DNA of 13,166 nucleotides from Cyanothece sp. UBA12306 (lineage in GTDB: Bacteria > Cyanobacteriota > Cyanobacteriia > Cyanobacteriales > Microcystaceae): NCBI GenBank assembly GCA_003448685.1, contig DLXW01000171.1, positions 1 through 13,166 on the forward strand, written 5' to 3'. The position numbers and the translations under genes are program-made. The notes beneath the pieces are model-generated. The model ran no database searches. It was given only the letters and a program-made list of their open reading frames with translations, and was not told the DNA's origin. Shown here piece after piece: positions 7,756 through 13,166 of this stretch. Positions within the stretch are counted from its first letter, which is position 1. Every line of letters begins with the position of its first letter.

Positions 7756-7785
7756 AGTTTAACCTAAACCGATACTTTAAAACAA
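7756..7785 (-). promoter_or_regulatory. candidate promoter with overlapping palindromic operator, toxin-antitoxin operon
   Basis: On the minus strand TTGTTT (7785-7780) and TAAACT (7761-7756) are separated by 18 bases, a plausible sigma70-type promoter. The inverted repeat GTTTA-GGT-TAAAC (7757-7769) overlaps the -10 element, where a self-repressing antitoxin complex would bind. The arms are only five bases and the region is AT-rich, so chance cannot be excluded. Confidence 0.35.
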
Positions 7786-7818
7786 AGTTGATTTTTAAAA
7801 TCTTTATATTTCTATTGA

Positions 7819-8415
7819 TCATTCCTCATCATCTCCGTATAATTCTTGCCATAATCTATCAGCAATTAATCCATGAATATTAGTAATTTCAACTCCTGCT
7901 AATTGCACCATTTCATTACTATTAAGGAAGTCAGCAAAACTCTTATGATAAACCTTATAACGAGTTTCCCCATCCACATAATTAGCAATAATACTACTTT
8001 TACCCTCCCCAGGCTTAGCAATAATAGTAAAATAGCCTTTATTGTGATTATTAATAAAGTCATCTATGGCATCAAAAACGAATTTTCGTCCCACAAAATG
8101 TCTTTGTTTATCTTCGAGAAGCGCATTAAATTTCTGTCGGTATTTAAACAATTTATCCCCTTGCCATTCTTTGGGATCAACAATATCAGTCGGTTTTAGT
8201 TTCAATACCTGAGCAATATTTTCTACAGCAAATCGATCAACACTCGCAGGAATATTGTCTTTAACATCCTTTGTCCAGATTAATCTTTTAAGAGTATCGA
8301 GGCTAATATTTGCTTGAGTAGCCAACTTATCTTGTGTTAAACCTTCTTGTTTAATAGCATTTTTTATGGTTTCTTTTCCTTGTTGACTTGATTTAACTTT
8401 ATCGTAATTACTCAT
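7819..8415 (-). CDS. HTH plus P-loop protein, N-terminal remnant of a STAND (NACHT-type) ATPase
   Basis: Protein of 198 residues. An XRE-like helix-turn-helix (about 14-75, with LTQDKLATQANISLDTLKRL at 26-45) is followed by PTDIVDPKEW (75-84), a linker typical of cyanobacterial HTH-NACHT/NB-ARC-WD40 proteins. Next come FVGR (107-110), the usual entry to the ATPase, and P-loop AKPGEGKS (133-140). About eight residues after the P-loop the sequence jumps to RYKVYHKSFADFL (152-164), which in full-length relatives lies at the end of the ATPase region, some hundreds of residues later. Walker B and the rest of the ATPase are absent, so an internal in-frame deletion near 7971 is inferred. The ATG at 8413-8415 has GAAGG a few bases upstream. 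It lies 83 bases upstream of the antitoxin gene on the same strand. It could still bind DNA or interfere with intact STAND proteins. Confidence 0.85.
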   Translation of the reverse strand: MSNYDKVKSSQQGKETIKNAIKQEGLTQDKLATQANISLDTLKRLIWTKDVKDNIPASVDRFAVENIAQVLKLKPTDIVDPKEWQGDKLFKYRQKFNALLEDKQRHFVGRKFVFDAIDDFINNHNKGYFTIIAKPGEGKSSIIANYVDGETRYKVYHKSFADFLNSNEMVQLAGVEITNIHGLIADRLWQELYGDDEE

Positions 8416-8515
8416 AGTAAACCTTCAATTTTATTTATTAATAACAATAAGAAATTATTGGTGATTATTGTTTATCTTACATTTAATTATAACCTATTTA
8501 TTTTTCTAAACATTA

Positions 8516-8565
8516 GGGCAATTAGGGACTATTTGACTAACCTAACTGCCCCATTTTCTAGGGCA
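8516..8565. promoter_or_regulatory. overlapping inverted repeats that could form two alternative hairpins
   Basis: First hairpin: GGGCA (8516-8520) with TGCCC (8547-8551), plus TTAGG (8522-8526) with CCTAA (8541-8545), separated by one A-C mismatch, with a 14-base loop. Second hairpin: the same TGCCC (8547-8551) with GGGCA (8561-8565) across nine bases. They exclude each other because they share the middle arm. The element is 60-110 bases before the small membrane ORF, in the divergent gap after the HTH remnant. It matches no riboswitch I know. Pairing is seen in the sequence; function is unknown. Confidence 0.4.
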
Positions 8566-8628
8566 ATTCAAAAACCCTAAAACCCCCTTTTATTACTGAT
8601 TATTCATGATACAACAGTAGAGTAAGCC

Positions 8629-8901
8629 ATGCTAAATGATTTTTTGTTAAGTAATAATATGAGCGACTTATCTAATTCTCAAAAATCTATCAATCCTAAT
8701 CAAAGTTTTCGCCTAGGGGTCATCTTTTGTAAAACAGGGATTGTTATTTTGCCCCAAGGCAGATTATCATTATCTTATAAACAATTATTGAGTGCGATCG
8801 CTACCCTACTTTTTTTCAGTGCGGGATGGGTTTCATTCAGCCCAAAATTATCAAATATTGCACCTTATTCTGGAAAAAACCAACTTGAAACCGTTGATTA
8901 A
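8629..8901 (+). CDS. small single-pass membrane protein, function unknown
   Basis: Predicted protein of 90 residues with a polar N-terminal half and one hydrophobic helix (about 53-70, LLSAIATLLFFSAGWVSF), then a short polar tail. No recognised family. A HIP1 site within the gene (8794-8801) and same-strand placement 112 bases before the ECF importer suggest a real gene, perhaps an accessory to that importer. The start could be 8629 or the in-frame ATG at 8659 (residue 11); neither has a good Shine-Dalgarno. A separate promoter appears to precede the transporter genes, so co-transcription is not assured. Coding status moderately likely. Confidence 0.55.
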   Translation: MLNDFLLSNNMSDLSNSQKSINPNQSFRLGVIFCKTGIVILPQGRLSLSYKQLLSAIATLLFFSAGWVSFSPKLSNIAPYSGKNQLETVD

Positions 8902-8916
8902 TTAATAATTAATGAT

Positions 8917-8945
8917 TTTCCAGCAGGGTCAATTTATGTTATAAA
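8917..8945 (+). promoter_or_regulatory. candidate promoter of the ECF importer operon
   Basis: TTTCCA (8917-8922, four of six -35 matches) and TATAAA (8940-8945, five of six) are separated by 17 bases, and TG at 8937-8938 makes an extended -10. Transcription would start near 8952, giving a leader of about 60 bases. AAGGA (8996-9000) is the likely but distant Shine-Dalgarno of the first transporter gene, 13 bases before its ATG. Confidence 0.45.
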
Positions 8946-9013
8946 AGTAATCTCAGGTTTAATAGTCAGTTAATTCGAGCTATTAATACAGTATCAAGGA
9001 CTAACAGAAAACC

Positions 9014-9799
9014 ATGTCACCCTTAACAGTTACTCAAGGTGAAGAACGAGAAGTTAAAACCTTAGGAGGAGCATCTCTTGACGGAACACCTCTAGATTAC
9101 ATCGTGGTTTTAGCTGCAGTCGTCACCGTTCTAGCCTTTATTCCCTTTTCCATTACCCTCGGTTCAGGGGGACTATTTCCCATGAGTCAGGGCATTTTTC
9201 CCTTGGTGGGTTGGATATTAGGTCCAGTTGCGGGAGCAGTTGCTAGTGGTATTGGTACCCTAATTGGGGTATTTCTGGCACCCCATACAGCAGGACTACC
9301 TTTGATTTCTATTTGGGTCGCAATGGTAGCAAGTTTTACAGCTGGTACAATGTCTATAGCTAAGGGTCGAAAATATTGGTGGTTTGGGTTAACCTTAATT
9401 TTTGTGATTGAGTTATTTTTATATGTTCGTCATGCCCTGTCTAATGGTGTTTCGCCTTTAACAATTTTTGCCGGTTCTTTTATCAATTGGTCAAGTCTTT
9501 TATTATTCGCTTTACCCACCCGTTCTTTAATTGCAAAGTGTATTAATAGTCAAAAACCTTTGTTAGTTACCATAGGTATATTTTTCGGCACTTGGATGGT
9601 TATGGGACTGTCTCATCTAAGCGCTGCTGTTATTACTTACTATATGTTTAATTGGCCTGAAGAAACCTGGTTATTTTTGATTCCCATTATGCCCATAGAA
9701 AATTTAGTTCGTTCTCTAATAGGTACTTTTATTGGTATTCGGGTGATTTCTGGTTTAAGGGCTATTGGTTTAATGAAACCAAAACAAGCTATATATTAA
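9014..9799 (+). CDS. ECF transporter S component-like membrane protein
   Basis: Hydrophobic protein of 261 residues with a soluble N-terminal tail of about 27 residues, then about six or seven membrane segments (roughly 28-47, 58-88, 95-113, 122-138, 148-168, 183-210 and 218-243). The pattern GGLFPMSQGIFPLVGWILGP (52-71) followed by AGAVASGIGTLIG (73-85) resembles the glycine-rich early helices of substrate-binding S components. It lies directly before the ATPase fusion and EcfT genes, the layout of a dedicated (group I) ECF importer, so it probably binds the vitamin or metal substrate in the inner membrane. It is not recognisably BioY, ThiT, CbiM or RibU, and no riboswitch precedes it, so the substrate is unknown. 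The ATG at 9014 has AAGGA 13 bases upstream. Family call rests on topology and context. Confidence 0.75.
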   Translation: MSPLTVTQGEEREVKTLGGASLDGTPLDYIVVLAAVVTVLAFIPFSITLGSGGLFPMSQGIFPLVGWILGPVAGAVASGIGTLIGVFLAPHTAGLPLISIWVAMVASFTAGTMSIAKGRKYWWFGLTLIFVIELFLYVRHALSNGVSPLTIFAGSFINWSSLLLFALPTRSLIAKCINSQKPLLVTIGIFFGTWMVMGLSHLSAAVITYYMFNWPEETWLFLIPIMPIENLVRSLIGTFIGIRVISGLRAIGLMKPKQAIY

Positions 9800-9807
9800 T
9801 TGGAAGG

Positions 9808-9870
9808 CTTGGTTACTTGGTTACTTGGTGACTTGAAAACTTCTGACTTGGAGACTTGGTGACTTCATAC
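9808..9870. repeat. octamer tandem repeat filling the S component/ATPase junction
   Basis: Eight head-to-tail units of about eight bases: CTTGGTTA twice, CTTGGTGA, CTTGAAAA, a seven-base CTTCTGA, CTTGGAGA, CTTGGTGA and CTTCATAC. The array begins eight bases after the stop of the S gene and ends one base before the ATG at 9872. The downstream gene therefore has no ordinary leader; GGTGA (9858-9862) at nine bases is the only Shine-Dalgarno-like site and belongs to a repeat unit. Confidence 0.85.
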
Positions 9871-9871
9871 T

Positions 9872-11584
9872 ATGGATGCGATCGCTACTTTAGACAATGT
9901 TTCTTATCTTTACCCTAATTCTACTGAAGCAGTTCTCAAAAATATTTCCTTAAATATTGCTCAAGGAGAATTTTTAGGCATTATCGGGCCAACGGGTGCA
10001 GGAAAAACTACTCTTTGTTTAACCCTTAATGGTATTGTCCCTCAATTTCATGGCGGCCGGTTTTTTGGCTATGTTACTGTTGCAGGGTTCGATACCTTAA
10101 AATATCCTGTGAGTACCTTAGCACGCCATGTGGGGGCAGTTTTTGAAGATCCCGAAACCCAATTACTTTCGACTTCCGTAGAAAATGAGATCGCCTTTGC
10201 CTTAGAAAATCTCTGTGTGGCAAGAGAGGAAATTTTAGCTCGTATTCCCCAAGTTTTAGCCGCCGTCAGACTTGAAGGAACTGAACATAAACATCCTCAA
10301 GAATTGTCGGGGGGACAAAAACAAAGGTTAGCGATCGCTGCTGCTTTAGCGTTACAACCGAAGTTATTGATCCTTGATGAACCCACTTCCCAATTAGATC
10401 CCATCGGTTCCCAAGAAGTTTTTGCTACGGTTAAGGAATTAAACCAAGAATTGGGAGTCACTATTGTTATGGTATCCCATGCTGCCGAAGAAATGGCCGA
10501 ATTTAGCGATCGCATCGCTGTTTTATCGGCAGGAAAATTACTAAATATCGGTACTCCCCATCAAATTTATCACCAAATTGAACTGCTACAAAAACAAGAT
10601 TTACGTCCTCCCCAAGTCGCCCAAACTTTTTATTATATTAATCAAAAAGGAATTACCATTCCCCAAATTCCTGTCACCCTCACAGAAGGAATTAATGCCC
10701 TCGAAACATTAGAAAAATCTACTCCTATTATTCCCTTCCAACTCTCCTATCCAACTTATCGTCAACCTGCGGAAGAAACTATTCTCTCAGCCCAAAATTT
10801 AACCCATATTTATGAAGATGGCACAGAGGCATTACATGGAGTTTCTTTAGATATTTATCAAGGGGAATATGTTTTAATTGTTGGTCAGAATGGGGCAGGG
10901 AAAAGTACCTTAGTTAAACACTTTTTAAACCTTCTTTCTCCTACCCAGGGAACGGTTAAAATTCGCCAAAGAGATACTAAAGATATTTCGGTTAGTGAGT
11001 TGTCCCGTTCCATTGGTTATGTGGCACAAAATCCAGACAACCAAATTTTTAATATGACGGTAGAAAAAGAAGTAAGTTTTGCCCTAGAAAATTTGAATTA
11101 TTCTCCCAAAAGAATTGAAGAAGAGGTCAATAAAAGTCTGAAGGAGATGGGATTATTAGAACATCGTAACGCCCATCCTTTATCCTTACCCAAAGGCGAT
11201 CGCGCTCGTATTATAATTGCTGCAATTCTAGCAATGGAACCTGATATTATTATTTTTGATGAACCAACCACAGGACAAGACTATCGAGGTTCTATGGCTA
11301 TTTTAGAAGTGAGTCGTCAGCTACACGAAATGGGCAAAACTATAATTGTTATTACCCACCATTTGTATTTGATGCCAAACTATGCTCAACGGGCAATTGT
11401 AATAGGACAAGGAACTATTTTACTTGATGCTACTCTTCGCAAAGCTTATCATCAAATCCAGTTATTAGAGTCTACCTATCTAACTCCTCCTCAATCAGTT
11501 TTATTAGGGCAGAAACTAGGTCAAATTTCTGCACAAGATTATCCTTTATTAACTCCTTTGGAACTAGCTAATTGTTTCGTTTAA
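9872..11584 (+). CDS. ECF importer double-ATPase fusion (EcfA1-EcfA2 in one chain)
   Basis: Protein of 570 residues with two ABC ATPase domains that would form the energising pair of an ECF importer at the inner membrane. Domain 1 (about 4-235): Walker A GPTGAGKT (39-46), signature LSGGQ (145-149), Walker B LLILDEP (165-171), switch H203. Domain 2 (about 303-535): Walker A GQNGAGKS (338-345), Walker B IIIFDEP (459-465), switch His in ITHH (494-497). The fusion is the usual arrangement of YkoD-like ATPases. Asymmetry: the Q-loop Gln of domain 1 is Glu (VFEDPETQ, E92), whereas domain 2 keeps Gln (VAQNPDNQ, 384-391), and the domain 2 signature is LSLPKGDRA (437-445) instead of LSGGQ. The gene starts directly after an octamer array and lies 39 bases before the EcfT gene. 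Three HIP1 sites lie within it. Substrate unknown. Confidence 0.95.
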   Translation: MDAIATLDNVSYLYPNSTEAVLKNISLNIAQGEFLGIIGPTGAGKTTLCLTLNGIVPQFHGGRFFGYVTVAGFDTLKYPVSTLARHVGAVFEDPETQLLSTSVENEIAFALENLCVAREEILARIPQVLAAVRLEGTEHKHPQELSGGQKQRLAIAAALALQPKLLILDEPTSQLDPIGSQEVFATVKELNQELGVTIVMVSHAAEEMAEFSDRIAVLSAGKLLNIGTPHQIYHQIELLQKQDLRPPQVAQTFYYINQKGITIPQIPVTLTEGINALETLEKSTPIIPFQLSYPTYRQPAEETILSAQNLTHIYEDGTEALHGVSLDIYQGEYVLIVGQNGAGKSTLVKHFLNLLSPTQGTVKIRQRDTKDISVSELSRSIGYVAQNPDNQIFNMTVEKEVSFALENLNYSPKRIEEEVNKSLKEMGLLEHRNAHPLSLPKGDRARIIIAAILAMEPDIIIFDEPTTGQDYRGSMAILEVSRQLHEMGKTIIVITHHLYLMPNYAQRAIVIGQGTILLDATLRKAYHQIQLLESTYLTPPQSVLLGQKLGQISAQDYPLLTPLELANCFV

Positions 11585-11588
11585 ACCA

Positions 11589-11616
11589 TTAACTATTAAC
11601 TATTAACTATTAACTA
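11589..11616. repeat. heptamer tandem repeat TTAACTA in the ATPase/EcfT junction
   Basis: Four exact copies of TTAACTA, starting four bases after the stop of the ATPase gene, followed by TTCTTCT and the EcfT ATG at 11624. This is of the short tandemly repeated type known from cyanobacteria. It replaces any recognisable Shine-Dalgarno. The unit differs from the octamer in the preceding junction of the same operon. Confidence 0.9.
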
Positions 11617-11623
11617 TTCTTCT

Positions 11624-12499
11624 ATGTTTAAATTTGAAACCGTTGAACATGACTCAATTTTTACCCGCTTAGATTTTCGTACTAAGTTAGTAATGATTGT
11701 AGTAATTACTATTATTGCTTTTGTTTGGGAAAGTCCTATTACTGGTGGTTTGCTTACCCTATCTGTTGCTGCTGCTTGTTTATTGGCTGGAATCAGATTA
11801 CAGTATTTAGGATTGGTCTTAAAAATCATGGTTCCCTTCTATATTTTCTTATTGATAACCATGGGATTTTTTAATATTAATCAAGTCAAGACTTTAATTA
11901 GTCAAGCAACATCAATTCCCCTAGAACAATTAAAATTAACAATTTTGTTAAGTATCCCGAAAACTTGGTTCTGGGTTGGTGGAGCTTCTATGAGTTTAGA
12001 AGGAATCATCTATGCTTTAAACATTATTTTTAAAACTTTAACTATGATCTTAGTCATTCCCTTAGCTATTTTTACTACTGATATTAATCAAATGGTGGTG
12101 GGAATGGTTCGAGCTAAAATTCCTTACAAAATTGTTTTCATATTTTCTTCTACCTTGCGATTTTTTCCTTTATTATTAGAAGAAATTGAAACTATTATCG
12201 AAGCTCAAAGATTACGAGGTATAGCTCTTGAAAAAATGGGCTTAATTCGTAAAGTAAAAGTTTATTCAACCGTAGCAGTTCCTCTAATTCTTAATGCGAT
12301 GACTAAGTCACAAAAATTAGAAATTGTTCTTCAATCAAAAGCTTTTTCGGGTAGTTCTAAACGAACTTATTTACATGAATCATTGCTCGGAAAAAATGAT
12401 TATTTAACGATTACATTTTTTATTGTTCTATTGATATTAGTAATGTTTTTTTATTTCATTTTTGGAGTAGGAAAATTCACTTGGTTAATTTATTCGTAG
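11624..12499 (+). CDS. ECF transporter T component (EcfT/CbiQ family)
   Basis: Membrane protein of 291 residues that should couple the double ATPase to the S component. It begins with a short cytoplasmic part containing TRLDFRTKLV (14-23), typical of EcfT proteins. Hydrophobic segments lie at about 22-36, 42-58, 63-84, 125-151 and 260-282. Cytoplasmic coupling helices carry EAQRLRGIALEK (193-204), which fits the first Ala-Arg-Gly-type motif; the second site reads LQSKAFSGSSKRT (236-248), where Ser-Lys-Ala replaces Ala-Arg-Gly. Length is slightly above the usual 260-270. It is last in the operon, 39 bases after the ATPase gene with a heptamer array between, and followed by a strong terminator. 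No metal-importer companion (CbiM/CbiN) is present, so cobalt or nickel is not favoured. Family call firm. Confidence 0.9.
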   Translation: MFKFETVEHDSIFTRLDFRTKLVMIVVITIIAFVWESPITGGLLTLSVAAACLLAGIRLQYLGLVLKIMVPFYIFLLITMGFFNINQVKTLISQATSIPLEQLKLTILLSIPKTWFWVGGASMSLEGIIYALNIIFKTLTMILVIPLAIFTTDINQMVVGMVRAKIPYKIVFIFSSTLRFFPLLLEEIETIIEAQRLRGIALEKMGLIRKVKVYSTVAVPLILNAMTKSQKLEIVLQSKAFSGSSKRTYLHESLLGKNDYLTITFFIVLLILVMFFYFIFGVGKFTWLIYS

Positions 12500-12548
12500 C
12501 TTGGGTATAGGAATATTTTAGGTTAATGCTTTTGAATACAAATTGAAC

Positions 12549-12579
12549 CCCCATCCAAATCAATAGATTATGGATGGGG
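12549..12579. terminator. strong hairpin terminator between the ECF operon and gnd
   Basis: CCCCATCCA (12549-12557) pairs perfectly with TGGATGGGG (12571-12579). The stem continues as AATC (12558-12561) with GATT (12566-12569) past a bulged A at 12570, leaving a four-base AATA loop. TATTTT follows on the plus strand; on the minus strand the tail is weaker (TTCAATTT). It probably ends the ECF operon and may also stop gnd transcription from the other side. Confidence 0.85.
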
Positions 12580-12608
12580 TATTTTCAATGATAAATTAAA
12601 GCAAAAAA

Positions 12609-13166
12609 CTAAGCTTGAGAAGCCCATTCAGTGTGAATAAATTCACCTCTGGGTTTATCAATACGTTCGTAAGTATGCGCTCCGAAATAATCCCGTTGTG
12701 CCTGAGTCAAATTCTGAGGTAAACTAGCACGACGATAACTATCAAAATAGTCCAAAGAAGCACTAAATGCAGGTACAGGAATACCCAATTTATTCGCTAA
12801 AATTAAAACTTCACGCCAAGCCTCTTGACGATCCAAGATACTTTGTTTAAACTCAGGAGCTAACAACAGATTGGGCAAAGTAGGATTATCCACAAAAGCC
12901 TTTTTAATCTTGTCTAAGAAACCTGCACGAATGATACAGCCACCCTTCCAAATACGAGCCGAGTCAGGTAGACTTACACCATAATTATATTCTGCTGAAG
13001 CCTTAGCAATCAAAGCCATTCCTTGGGCATAGGAACACATCTTAGAACAATACAAGGCATCGCGCACTTTATTAACAAATGCCTTGGCATCCCCTTCAAA
13101 TTTAGCTGTAGGACCAGTTAATTGCTTAGATGCAGCTACCCGTTCATCCTTATAGGAAGACATCAC
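12609..13166 (-). CDS. gnd: 6-phosphogluconate dehydrogenase, C-terminal part (N-terminus off right edge)
   Basis: C-terminal 186 or so codons of the decarboxylating 6-phosphogluconate dehydrogenase, which converts 6-phosphogluconate to ribulose 5-phosphate with NADPH production in the oxidative pentose phosphate pathway. The segment covers most of the all-helical domain: MSSYKDERVAASK near the edge, then ARIWKGGCIIRA (70-81 of the visible part). The tail AQRDYFGAHTYE contains the substrate-phosphate Arg (158) and His (164) supplied by the partner subunit. The full enzyme is about 470-480 residues, so roughly 290 are outside the window, including the NADP site and catalytic Lys and Glu. The GTG at the very edge is an internal valine, not a start. 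The gene converges on the ECF operon, with the terminator at 12549-12579 between. Confidence 0.96.
   Translation of the reverse strand: MMSSYKDERVAASKQLTGPTAKFEGDAKAFVNKVRDALYCSKMCSYAQGMALIAKASAEYNYGVSLPDSARIWKGGCIIRAGFLDKIKKAFVDNPTLPNLLLAPEFKQSILDRQEAWREVLILANKLGIPVPAFSASLDYFDSYRRASLPQNLTQAQRDYFGAHTYERIDKPRGEFIHTEWASQA

Noticed and set aside
7903..8199. Plus-strand open frame of 98 codons opposite the HTH/P-loop gene
   Set aside because: The opposite strand encodes clear HTH and P-loop motifs; this frame is a shadow.
8416..9013. Possible riboswitch (cobalamin or TPP) controlling the ECF importer
   Set aside because: I found neither the conserved cobalamin-box nor the TPP core sequences; only simple hairpins and a candidate promoter are visible.
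9808..9870. CRISPR-like array
   Set aside because: Units are eight bases with no spacers and no cas genes nearby; it is a simple tandem repeat.
10297..10515. Minus-strand open frame inside the ATPase fusion (and similar ones at 2499-2690, 2732-2950, 5492-5686 and 11614-11829)
   Set aside because: All lie over strongly coding sequence of known families and show no domain, leader or context of their own.

Overview
The window looks like a piece of an AT-rich cyanobacterial chromosome, probably from a unicellular Cyanothece/Crocosphaera-like organism. The main reason is the palindrome GCGATCGC (HIP1), which I counted 13 times in about 13 kb. The gene content fits too: an AAA-like/WD40 giant protein, a NACHT/APAF-helical/WD40 remnant, a group III Orn/Lys/Arg decarboxylase, and intergenic 7- and 8-mer tandem repeats. 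The genus is inference.

Region by region. (1) 1-1201, minus: a PLP-dependent Orn/Lys/Arg decarboxylase, cut by the left edge, transcribed divergently from (2) 1267-6032, plus: an OmpR/PhoB response regulator, a small exported four-cysteine protein 17 bases later, and a 3.5-kb gene for a membrane-anchored AAA-like ATPase carrying 14 WD40 repeats. These three may form a signalling cluster, although a consensus -10 box lies just before the third gene. (3) 6109-8415, minus: the most unusual part. A short HTH plus P-loop protein (7819-8415) and a short APAF-helical plus WD40 protein (6109-6813) look like the two ends of one collapsed STAND ATPase. A PIN-toxin/antitoxin pair (6832-7735) sits exactly between them. 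(4) 8629-12499, plus: a small membrane ORF followed by a three-gene ECF-type importer: S component, double-ATPase fusion and EcfT. The substrate is not identifiable. The two junctions inside the transporter operon are filled by two different short tandem repeats that run almost to the next start codon. (5) 12609-13166, minus: the C-terminal part of 6-phosphogluconate dehydrogenase, cut by the right edge and separated from the ECF operon by a strong hairpin terminator.

There are no tRNA or rRNA genes, CRISPR arrays or transposase genes. No stretch over 300 bases lacks a gene. The best candidates for new biology are the split STAND remnant with its embedded toxin-antitoxin pair, the response regulator/exported protein/AAA-WD40 cluster, and the orphan ECF importer with its asymmetric ATPase and repeat-filled junctions.
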